A program made the translations under genes and the position numbers. The notes below the pieces were generated by a model that had not been told where the DNA came from, did no database searches, and worked only from the letters and a program-made list of their open reading frames with translations. Of a stretch of DNA of 14,065 bases, positions 1 through 6,825 are shown one piece after another (the stretch's first letter is position 1; each line of letters starts with the position of its first letter). Source of the stretch: Muribaculaceae bacterium (GTDB lineage Bacteria > Bacteroidota > Bacteroidia > Bacteroidales > Muribaculaceae); NCBI GenBank assembly GCA_016292745.1, contig JAEDFO010000058.1, positions 1-14,065 of the forward strand, given 5' to 3'.

Positions 1-51
1 AGCACCTGACTGTTAATCAGGGGGTCGTTGGTTCAAGTCCATCTTGAAGCG
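1..51 (+). tRNA. tRNA-Asn(GUU), 5'-truncated by the window edge
   Basis: Bases 1-53 are identical to 97-149, which lie in the complete tRNA-Asn just downstream, so this is the 3' two thirds of a first copy. It contains the end of the D arm, the anticodon arm with GTT, the variable loop, the T arm and the 3' acceptor strand TTGAAGC followed by discriminator G. No CCA is encoded. The 5' acceptor strand and most of the D arm are outside the window. The second copy starts 22 bases after this one ends. Confidence 0.9.
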
Positions 52-73
52 CAAACATATCAAACAACGCTAT

Positions 74-147
74 GCTTCAATAGCTCAGTCGGTTAGAGCA
101 CCTGACTGTTAATCAGGGGGTCGTTGGTTCAAGTCCATCTTGAAGCG
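74..147 (+). tRNA. tRNA-Asn(GUU)
   Basis: This is a complete cloverleaf of 74 nt. The acceptor stem is GCTTCAA (74-80) with TTGAAGC (140-146) and discriminator G147. The D stem is GCTC/GAGC, and the anticodon stem CCTGA/TCAGG encloses loop CTGTTAA with anticodon GTT at 108-110, which decodes Asn. The T arm is GTTGG-TTCAAGT-CCATC, which leaves a T-T mismatch at its second pair (124 with 138); the truncated first copy has the same mismatch. CCA is not encoded. The two copies form a tandem pair with a 96-bp period and probably one transcript ending at the hairpin that follows. Confidence 0.95.
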
Positions 148-153
148 CATAGC

Positions 154-190
154 AAAGGGAAGAATCTTTTTAAGGTTCTTCCCTTTTTTT
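154..190 (+). terminator. Rho-independent terminator of the tRNA-Asn genes
   Basis: GGGAAGAA (157-164) pairs with TTCTTCCC (176-183), extended by AAA/TTT at the base (154-156 with 184-186), and is followed by a run of seven T. It sits 6 bases after the tRNA. It also lies 20 bases beyond the stop of the convergent minus-strand peptidase gene. It may serve both directions, although the T tract on the minus side is short. Confidence 0.85.
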
Positions 191-209
191 GTATTATGAC
201 CACTGGGTT

Positions 210-1442
210 TTATGGGTCGATGTAGAAATGTATCAGACGCGAGAGAGCCTGGCGACATACCGGGCAGAAATCCTTCACTTTATTGGTGCGCATTCGGCAA
301 TCGGGACATCCGCGCCACACGCCTTTCTCAAGATATCCGCCTCCTTCGATAAGTGCTGCTTCACCAGAATCGACGAGATTAGGCCACTTGACACTGAAGT
401 CGCACTTGGTGGTTATGTTAGGCTCCCAAGGCTCGGTGTCGGCAAAATACATAGGGTCGCCGTTAGAGTATTCATATTCGTCGGCAAGGCCGCCGAAGCT
501 GTGGCCGAACTCGTGCACCACCACCGGCTCGAAATATTCACCGTCAGTATACGACAAATCATAGGAGTTGTAGATGCCTCCGCCACCGTATTTCGAGGTG
601 TTGACCAGCACAATGATGTGTTCGTAAGGCACGCATGCAAGTGCGTCGTGAAGACGTTTCAGACGTAATGTGGTGAGATATCTGGTGCTGTAGAAAGTGT
701 CGAAGTGCGAGCCAAGGACGGTATCGAGCCATTTTCCTGCTGATGGCTCACTGGTGCCGTCGACATCCGATGCCGATTCCACCGCCACTATGCGGAATTT
801 ATCGCGAAGCGAGGTGAACGGCTCATGGTCGAAGATTGCCTCCATGGCTCGACGCGAATCGTCGAGAAACTTACCCATCTGGCATGCGGTGTAGCCCTCG
901 GCCACAAATGCAATGTTGATGCAGTGGGCTGTATCGGCGGGCTGCTGAAGCACCAAATGCGTGTGGGCAGACTTGTCGATGCGTCGAATCAGAACATCAG
1001 AAGGATTCACATAGTGCTGCATCGACGCCATTACATGACTGTGATAGTCGAAAAGCTCAACCGATATCTTCACTGTCTGCTTCGGCATAGGCACAAGAAA
1101 AACATTCTCAAACGAGCGGGCCACAGTAGCCGATTCCTCGGTTGAAAGCCATTCCTGGAACAGTGTGCTGAACGAGTGGCGGTATACCACTCGGCCACTA
1201 ATCGAATCGGTGACTGTAATCTGTCCATTACCGGCAAGTGGAAGTGCATCGAGACGCACACGGCGCCCATACCAGCGAGGCGAGGTGCTGAGCCCGTCGA
1301 GATATATTGCCTGCGAAGTGCGGTTGCCGGCAAATACATAGTCGAGCCGTAGAGTGGCATCGGAGAAATACTCATCAAAGTTCTGGCACACAGCAGTTAT
1401 TGACAAAAGCAACGATGCAACGACAAGAAAATATCTGTTCAT
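210..1442 (-). CDS. Secreted M64-family (IgA peptidase-type) zinc metallopeptidase
   Basis: This is a protein of about 410 residues. I chose the ATG at 1442 because it starts directly with a signal peptide (MNRYFLVVASLLLSITAVCQ); the frame stays open to an ATG at 1481, which would add 13 residues. The N-terminal part (roughly residues 20-150) is beta-rich, as in the usual M64 N-terminal domain. The catalytic part carries HEFGHSFGGLADEYEY, an HExxH zinc site (His310, Glu311, His314) with an Asp-Glu pair at 321-322 that could supply a third ligand. Two Cys pairs near the C terminus (GCPDC and CPVC) may form disulfides or a second metal site. The family is named after a clostridial IgA protease, but most Bacteroidales members have no known substrate, so cleavage of IgA should not be assumed. 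The signal peptide points to the periplasm or outside. The gene is monocistronic, between two terminators. Confidence 0.9.
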   Translation of the reverse strand: MNRYFLVVASLLLSITAVCQNFDEYFSDATLRLDYVFAGNRTSQAIYLDGLSTSPRWYGRRVRLDALPLAGNGQITVTDSISGRVVYRHSFSTLFQEWLSTEESATVARSFENVFLVPMPKQTVKISVELFDYHSHVMASMQHYVNPSDVLIRRIDKSAHTHLVLQQPADTAHCINIAFVAEGYTACQMGKFLDDSRRAMEAIFDHEPFTSLRDKFRIVAVESASDVDGTSEPSAGKWLDTVLGSHFDTFYSTRYLTTLRLKRLHDALACVPYEHIIVLVNTSKYGGGGIYNSYDLSYTDGEYFEPVVVHEFGHSFGGLADEYEYSNGDPMYFADTEPWEPNITTKCDFSVKWPNLVDSGEAALIEGGGYLEKGVWRGCPDCRMRTNKVKDFCPVCRQALSRLIHFYIDP

Positions 1443-1507
1443 AATCAATAAGCGATATATATTAACAATCCGGAACCTCATCGGTGCCGTAGATTACATT
1501 CACAAGG

Positions 1508-1538
1508 CAAATTTAGGAATTTAGCATAAAAAAGCAAG
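1508..1538 (-). promoter_or_regulatory. Candidate promoter of the M64 peptidase gene
   Basis: On the minus strand TAAATTTG (1515-1508) fits the Bacteroidales -7 consensus TAnnTTTG exactly. A weaker -33 element, CTTG at 1538-1535, lies 19 bases upstream. The expected transcript start near 1500 gives a leader of about 60 bases to the ATG at 1442 but only about 20 to the ATG at 1481, which mildly favours 1442. The -33 element lies inside the stem of the neighbouring terminator. Confidence 0.55.
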
Positions 1539-1572
1539 TGCGCCGGGATGATTTTTCCGGCGCGCTTGCTTT
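1528..1572 (-). terminator. Strong rho-independent terminator of the five-gene minus operon
   Basis: A 16-bp stem (1531-1546 with 1557-1572, containing one T-G wobble) closes a 10-base loop. On the minus strand the stem is followed by six T (complement of 1528-1533). It begins 25 bases after the stop of the coiled-coil gene and separates that operon from the M64 gene. Confidence 0.9.
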
Positions 1573-1596
1573 AAATATCAATATCAGAAGTCAATA

Positions 1597-3339
1597 TCAG
1601 AAGAGACTCATCTGCATCGAGTTGTCGGGTTGCACTTTCACCGGTTCGGGCTCCGGCTCTTTTTCAGGAGCGGGCTTCGATGGCGGCGTTGGCTGCATCC
1701 AGTAGTCGTCGAGCTCGTCGTCGATGCTCAACTCGCCGGAAATAACCGGCTCGGTTGCCACTGCCGGCTGGGCAGCGGGAGTATCGAACGACAGCGATAC
1801 GCTTTCCTCAATGGAGTTGTCGAACAGATCGTCAGCGGGCGACGATTCAGGTGCCGTGGTGAAATCCATGGCCTCGACAGCCTTGGCGCGCTTGGCAGCT
1901 CTTCGCTGTGCAGCCTTCGACGGAACAGCCACCTTTGCTTCAGCAACAGCCTTCTCTACACTTTCCATGTCGATAGGCTTCTGCATGTTGTTGATGGTGG
2001 TCTGCAATCCAGCAATACGTTCCTCGTATCGGTCGGTGATATCCTTCAGCTTCTGCGAATAGGCGGTATCGTTTGCAGCAATTGTGGCATTAAGTTTCTC
2101 GACATCGTTACGCAACTGTGCGGTGACAACATCGTTTTCCTTGATGGTGCTTTCGAGCTCACGGTTCTTGGCTTCGGCTTCGTTCTTGCTTTTCTCGAGT
2201 TTGTCGAGTTCAACCTCAATCTTGTCGACGATTTCCAGGTTGCTGTTAGCCTCGTCGAGTTGTTCCTGGAGCGATTCAATCTGCGAATTGGCCAAGCGTA
2301 GTTTCTCCTTTATATCAGCGAGTTCCGTAGCATCGGCACCCGACTTGTTGTCGGCCTCGGCTTTCAGCTCCTCGAGCTTTGCATTTGCCTCGGCAGCTTT
2401 TTTGCGAAGACTGTCGACCATTGCCACTGACACCTCGAGTTGACTTTTGATATCCGACATCTGTGCCTCATGGCTTGCCTTCAGCGCATTCAGGTCTGAC
2501 TCGCTCTTAGCCTTTACATCAGCAATCTCACTGGCCTGTTCGGCACAGCGGGCTTCAAGCTCGGCACATCGTGCCTTCAAACTGTCGGCAGCAGCCAACG
2601 CCTCTTCGGCAGCAGTAATTTTCTGGCGGTCGGTTTCGGCTTCAACGGCTGCAGCACGAAGCTTGTTGAGTTCGGCTTGCAGACGCGTGTTTTCGTTCTT
2701 GAAATAGTCGACGTCGTCGGTTTTCACCTGCATCACCTTCATTTTGTTGAGCAGGCTCTTTATCTCAATCTGGAATTGTTCCTTTTCGGCTTCATAAGCC
2801 GGAATCTTCTTATCCTCAAGGTCGCGCAGACGCTCCGATAACGCTTTCTTCTGACGTTCGATGCTTGTGTGTGCCGTCTTCAGTTCGTTGTATTTCGCCG
2901 AAGCCTCGGCCACCGATGCATTGAGCTGCTTAATCTGAGCCTCGGCCGATGCCTTATACTGCGCGGCTGCCTGCTGTTCGGCGGCAACAGCGTCGGACTT
3001 TATCTTCCGTATCGATTCTCTGAACGGATCGCCCATGGCATCCATCACCTGACGTTTCTGAATCTCGATGTCGATGCTGTTTCGGATAAACTCCGGCACC
3101 CCGGCATTAATCACCTTCAGCAGAGCCTCGATAGCCTCGTCGGGTATATCCGAGCCGTTGGCAGGAGCGGCTGCCGTCAGTGGCTGCTTAACCGACGATT
3201 CCTTTGGTGCGGAGGCGTTAGTGGAGCTGGCCAGTTCATCGTGGGTAGTGACCTTGTATTCGCCATTATCCATTTCTTCTTCAATGAAATCGTCGGAATC
3301 TATTCCGAGGGCCCGTTTGATGCTGCTAAGAAAAGTCAT
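1597..3339 (-). CDS. Long coiled-coil protein with C-terminal QMSLF, function unknown
   Basis: This is a 580-residue soluble protein with no signal peptide and no membrane segment. A short N-terminal region (1-25, starting MTFLSSIKRALGID) and a Ser/Thr/Ala linker lead to a small predicted-helical segment (about 65-115). A very long Ala/Glu/Lys-rich coiled coil follows (about 115-455). After that come a basic Ala/Arg/Lys patch (about 474-490), an acidic disordered stretch and a Pro/Glu-rich tail. The last five residues are QMSLF, which matches the QL[SD]LF type of beta sliding-clamp binding peptide and resembles the QMSLL of E. coli MutS from memory; whether this one works is unknown. Its ATG overlaps the TGA of the upstream REC/PPDK-like gene (ATGA), so the two are probably translationally coupled and functionally linked. 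I do not recognise a named family; SMC- or scaffold-like roles are only analogies. Confidence 0.85.
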   Translation of the reverse strand: MTFLSSIKRALGIDSDDFIEEEMDNGEYKVTTHDELASSTNASAPKESSVKQPLTAAAPANGSDIPDEAIEALLKVINAGVPEFIRNSIDIEIQKRQVMDAMGDPFRESIRKIKSDAVAAEQQAAAQYKASAEAQIKQLNASVAEASAKYNELKTAHTSIERQKKALSERLRDLEDKKIPAYEAEKEQFQIEIKSLLNKMKVMQVKTDDVDYFKNENTRLQAELNKLRAAAVEAETDRQKITAAEEALAAADSLKARCAELEARCAEQASEIADVKAKSESDLNALKASHEAQMSDIKSQLEVSVAMVDSLRKKAAEANAKLEELKAEADNKSGADATELADIKEKLRLANSQIESLQEQLDEANSNLEIVDKIEVELDKLEKSKNEAEAKNRELESTIKENDVVTAQLRNDVEKLNATIAANDTAYSQKLKDITDRYEERIAGLQTTINNMQKPIDMESVEKAVAEAKVAVPSKAAQRRAAKRAKAVEAMDFTTAPESSPADDLFDNSIEESVSLSFDTPAAQPAVATEPVISGELSIDDELDDYWMQPTPPSKPAPEKEPEPEPVKVQPDNSMQMSLF

Positions 3340-6317
3340 TTGTCGTCGTTCTCTATAATATTTGGTTTCAAGACAATACCCGTACCGGTGCGGCCATTGA
3401 TACCCACCGTAAGCGGCTGGTCGAAGTGAACTATTCTCACAAATTCACTCTCATACACCGGCTCAATGGCATCAAGAAATGCGGAATCGTACACCGAACC
3501 GTCATCGGCACCGCTGTCGACAGTGAAATATCCCACACCGAACGAGGTAAGATTCTGGAAGAAGTGGGTGCCCTGACTTGGCTCGATGCGATAGCCTGGC
3601 AGACTTGCCTCCACTATGAGCTTGGCGCTCGAAATGTTGGCCCACTTCACCGGTATTCCAAGCGCCGTGTCCGACGAACCCCAGCGCCCCGGCCCGATTA
3701 GGATATAATTCTTGCCTTCAGCCGTAAAGTTACGATTAATTTTTTCAATTTCGCGTGCAATAAGCGAATTATTTAACGAAGAGAACTGTTCGGGCCGAAC
3801 ATACACCACTTCGGTGATGTTTTCCATCATTCCATGGCCCAATGCAGTATGGCTCTTGAGCAGCAAATTCTCGTCGTCCACCTCCATCAGCTGCTCGTCG
3901 AGCATCTCCTTTCGGTCGATGATTGGGCGAATCTGGAGCCAATACATCTGTCCTTTCATCTGTCCTGATGCATCGACAGTGCCGGCAAATTCGATTTCCA
4001 CCGGACGCCCCATGGCCTGCTGGCCTTTGCTGAGCATGAAATCGACCACCGGCGCCAGCGGATAAGCTCCATGCTGAAGCATATTGGCAAATGTAACCAC
4101 CCGTCGGCCCTCACCGAAATCGTTGTCGCGCAGCATGTTGTTCATATAGTCGAAAGTCGACACCATATATTTCAGCGGTCCCTTCCCGGCAAAATCCTGC
4201 ACGCGAAGTTTCTTGATGTTAAAACCATCATCGACGGTAAACGATTCGTCAGCCGAACCTGTATCGAGGGCATACAAGCGAGTCTGTGTATCGCGCAAAG
4301 CAAGGTCGAGGGTACTGGTCTGCAGCACCGACTCGGGATGGCTCGGCGAGAACCTCAGCGACAAACCTCCGTCGACTATATATTTTCCGAGTCCCACAGC
4401 AATCTCGGCAACACCCTCCTCGGCTCTCTCATGGTTGATGGGATAATAGTTCAACGAACGCCCCACTCCAGAGAACGACGGGAAATAAGCATCGCCATGC
4501 TGCTGACCCACAACTTCCTGAAGAATCACAGCCATCTTTTCCTGGTCGATGACGTTACGGGTGGCTGTCATATAGTTCTTGCTCTCGTTGAAGAACACTG
4601 AGGCATACACTCCCTTGATGGCATTATTCAGCAGCTCCATCATTTTCGCCTTGTCGCTCAGGTGTGGAATCATATAGGTGGAATACACTCCGGCAAATGG
4701 CTGGTAGTGCGAATCCTCGAGCAGACTCGAGCTGCGGATGGCCAACGGCTTGTCGATAACATCGAATAACGCCTCAAAGTCCTCGGTAAGATATTTGGGC
4801 AATTTTGCTGCAAGGAAATGCTGTAGAATCTCCTCATCGGGAATATCGGACAATGCAATTGGATAAAGTGAGTTCTGCTCCATGAACTCGTCGAAAATAT
4901 CGGTGCAGAGCACTACCGTTCGCGGAATGCTCAGTGACACACCGTCGAAGTTGTCGCACACAGGGTTCTTCTTTATAATCGAGTCGATGAAAGCCAGGCC
5001 GCGGCCTTTGCCACCGAGCGACCCTTGCCCGATACGGGCAAAATTGGAGTAATAGTCGAATCGATCGCGATGGAACACAGCCACCACTCCACGGTTCTTC
5101 ATGCGGCGGTACTTCACAATGAGGTCGAAGAACAGCTGGCGCACTGCCGGAGCCTCGTTGATGTCGGTAAAGCGGTGCGACTTCACAATCTCGGCAATCG
5201 GGAACATTGCACGCGAATAGAGCCAACGCGAAATGTCGTTATACGAGGCGTGATATAGCAACGACTCGGCAGGGATGTCGAAAATATGCTTCTGCAGGTC
5301 CTTCAAGTCCTTCAGCCGCAATATTTCCTCGCCGGTTTGCGGATTCCGGATAATGAAATCACCGAACCCGAAGTTCTCCATTATAGCCTGACCGATATCG
5401 ATAGGCAGTTTCTTGGAATTCTTGTCGATGAACGTTCCGTGGAACTCCTTAACATGTTCGCGGTTCTCAACCTCCGACGACTGCACAATTATAGGCAGAT
5501 AAGGGTCGTGGCTGCGCACATAATGTGCAAATGTGAGTCCGGCGGTCTTGTCCTTCAATCCGTTGTGGTTAAACGACACGTCGGTAATCACTCCGAGGAT
5601 GTTGCGCTCAAACTTGTCGTATAGCTGCTGGGCCTCCTCGTAGCTGCGGGCAAGCATCACCTTCGGGCGACCTCTAAGGCGCAGCATCTGCTCGTGCTCG
5701 TTGAGCGCTTCGGTGGAGAAGCGGAGCGACTGCTTGAGCAGGAACTTGTAGAGCGTGGGGAGCATTGACGAATAGAAGCGAATGGAATCCTCAACCAGCA
5801 GAATCATCTGTACGCCCACCTCAATGATATCGTTGTCGGCATTCATGCTGTCCTCAATCAGCTTGATGATGGCCAGCAGCAAGTCGACATTTCCCAACCA
5901 GCTGAACACATAGTCGACACCGCTGAAATCCTCGTTGGCAAGGCGTCGCGACACCTCGCGCGAAAACGGGGTGAGCACCACTATCGGAATATCCGGATAT
6001 TGCTTCTTAATCTCTTTCGAGCGGTCGAAGGTTTCGCTTATATCGATACCGGGCATAGCTATCACCAAGTCGAAACGCTTGGCAGCGAGAAGCTGGAATG
6101 CGGTGTCGAAATCGGTGGCCTCTGTGAAGCGCGGTGGCGAACTGAGGTTGAGCCTTACATATTCAAAGTAGAGTTGTTCCTCAATGCGGCCATCTTCCTC
6201 CATCATGAAGGCATCGTAGGGCGATGCTATGAGCAACACATTGAAAATGCGGCGTTGCATCAGATTCTGAAACGCCGTGTCGCGCAGATACAGTTGGCCG
6301 AGAATTGCTTCGTTCAT
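3336..6317 (-). CDS. Dual receiver-like domains fused to PPDK-type PEP/pyruvate-binding (ATP-grasp) domain
   Basis: This is a 993-residue cytoplasmic protein. Residues about 25-155 form a receiver-like fold in which the phospho-Asp position appears to be Met88 (DLVIAMPGIDIS), so it is probably a pseudo-receiver. Residues about 170-315 look like a second receiver with a complete site: Glu176/Asp177 (LLVEDS), Asp246 (VITDVS), Ser280/281 and Lys299. After a helical linker, about 425-800 is a PPDK N-terminal nucleotide-binding domain: GQGSLGGKGRGLAFID (430-445), IRSSSLLED (527-535) and EIEFAG...QIRPI (774-799). A C-terminal part (about 865-985) has IGPGRWGSSDTA and QGTHFFQN. The phospho-His swivel and PEP-binding barrel of true PPDK or PEP synthase are absent, so it is not a complete dikinase. 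It is probably a signal-controlled ATP-dependent phosphotransferase or nucleotide sensor; the substrate is unknown. It lies 56 bases after the lipoprotein gene and overlaps the coiled-coil gene. Confidence 0.88.
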   Translation of the reverse strand: MNEAILGQLYLRDTAFQNLMQRRIFNVLLIASPYDAFMMEEDGRIEEQLYFEYVRLNLSSPPRFTEATDFDTAFQLLAAKRFDLVIAMPGIDISETFDRSKEIKKQYPDIPIVVLTPFSREVSRRLANEDFSGVDYVFSWLGNVDLLLAIIKLIEDSMNADNDIIEVGVQMILLVEDSIRFYSSMLPTLYKFLLKQSLRFSTEALNEHEQMLRLRGRPKVMLARSYEEAQQLYDKFERNILGVITDVSFNHNGLKDKTAGLTFAHYVRSHDPYLPIIVQSSEVENREHVKEFHGTFIDKNSKKLPIDIGQAIMENFGFGDFIIRNPQTGEEILRLKDLKDLQKHIFDIPAESLLYHASYNDISRWLYSRAMFPIAEIVKSHRFTDINEAPAVRQLFFDLIVKYRRMKNRGVVAVFHRDRFDYYSNFARIGQGSLGGKGRGLAFIDSIIKKNPVCDNFDGVSLSIPRTVVLCTDIFDEFMEQNSLYPIALSDIPDEEILQHFLAAKLPKYLTEDFEALFDVIDKPLAIRSSSLLEDSHYQPFAGVYSTYMIPHLSDKAKMMELLNNAIKGVYASVFFNESKNYMTATRNVIDQEKMAVILQEVVGQQHGDAYFPSFSGVGRSLNYYPINHERAEEGVAEIAVGLGKYIVDGGLSLRFSPSHPESVLQTSTLDLALRDTQTRLYALDTGSADESFTVDDGFNIKKLRVQDFAGKGPLKYMVSTFDYMNNMLRDNDFGEGRRVVTFANMLQHGAYPLAPVVDFMLSKGQQAMGRPVEIEFAGTVDASGQMKGQMYWLQIRPIIDRKEMLDEQLMEVDDENLLLKSHTALGHGMMENITEVVYVRPEQFSSLNNSLIAREIEKINRNFTAEGKNYILIGPGRWGSSDTALGIPVKWANISSAKLIVEASLPGYRIEPSQGTHFFQNLTSFGVGYFTVDSGADDGSVYDSAFLDAIEPVYESEFVRIVHFDQPLTVGINGRTGTGIVLKPNIIENDDK

Positions 6318-6373
6318 CTATGTCAAATATTTTAAGGGGGTGCGACAGCTTGCTTCGGCCTGCTGCGCTCCCG

Positions 6374-6820
6374 TTAATTCCATTTCTTCAAAGTATAGCA
6401 CACTTGTGCTGCACCTTCTGGCAGATTGCCGGCAAGAGTCATAACCAGCTCTGAGCCGCTGAGTGTCTCGATGTTGAAATCGGCACGTGGATAGAACATT
6501 GCCCCGGGGAGCGACACTCCGTCGCTGATGTCGAAATACAGTGTCAACGAATTGCCGTTGAGCTCCCATTGGCCGTAACTCAAAGCCGACTGATGCTGTC
6601 CGTCGTACACCTGGGTAAGCGTCACCACATCGTTCTGGAACGACAGGAACGCACCCGATGTTGCGTTGTGGGTCACGGTTCCGGTTGCGGCATCGGTGGT
6701 GGCAATGTCAGTGATTTTCCATTGGCCAAACAGCGGACCTATGTCGCCGTTGTTGTGGGTGCAGCTACACAAGGCTGCAATGGCGAGAAGTGCTGTGAAT
6801 ATGTATCCAATGATGCGCAT
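6374..6820 (-). CDS. Small lipocalin-like lipoprotein
   Basis: This is a 148-residue protein with a lipoprotein signal sequence ending in LCSC (lipid-modified Cys20), so it is anchored in the periplasm-facing or surface envelope. The mature part begins with GPLFGQWKI, whose G-x-W motif near the N terminus is typical of lipocalin-like domains common in Bacteroidales lipoproteins. Alternating hydrophobic strands (FLSFQNDVVTLTQVY, GQWELNGNSLTLYFDI, ELVMTLAG, VCYTLKKWN) predict a small beta barrel. Its ATG is 5 bases after the stop of the Wzi-family gene, so it is co-transcribed. The ligand and role are unknown; a helper of the adjacent barrel is possible but not shown. Confidence 0.8.
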   Translation of the reverse strand: MRIIGYIFTALLAIAALCSCTHNNGDIGPLFGQWKITDIATTDAATGTVTHNATSGAFLSFQNDVVTLTQVYDGQHQSALSYGQWELNGNSLTLYFDISDGVSLPGAMFYPRADFNIETLSGSELVMTLAGNLPEGAAQVCYTLKKWN

Positions 6821-6825
6821 AAGTG

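Noticed and set aside
1..190. tRNA-Asn as an integration (att) site of a mobile element
   Set aside because: The repeated 53 bases are the second tRNA gene itself with a full acceptor stem, and no integrase or transfer gene follows. Tandem tRNA duplication explains it.
3336..6317. Annotation as pyruvate phosphate dikinase or PEP synthase
   Set aside because: Only the nucleotide-binding N domain is present; the swivel-His motif and the PEP-binding barrel are missing, and two receiver-like domains precede it.
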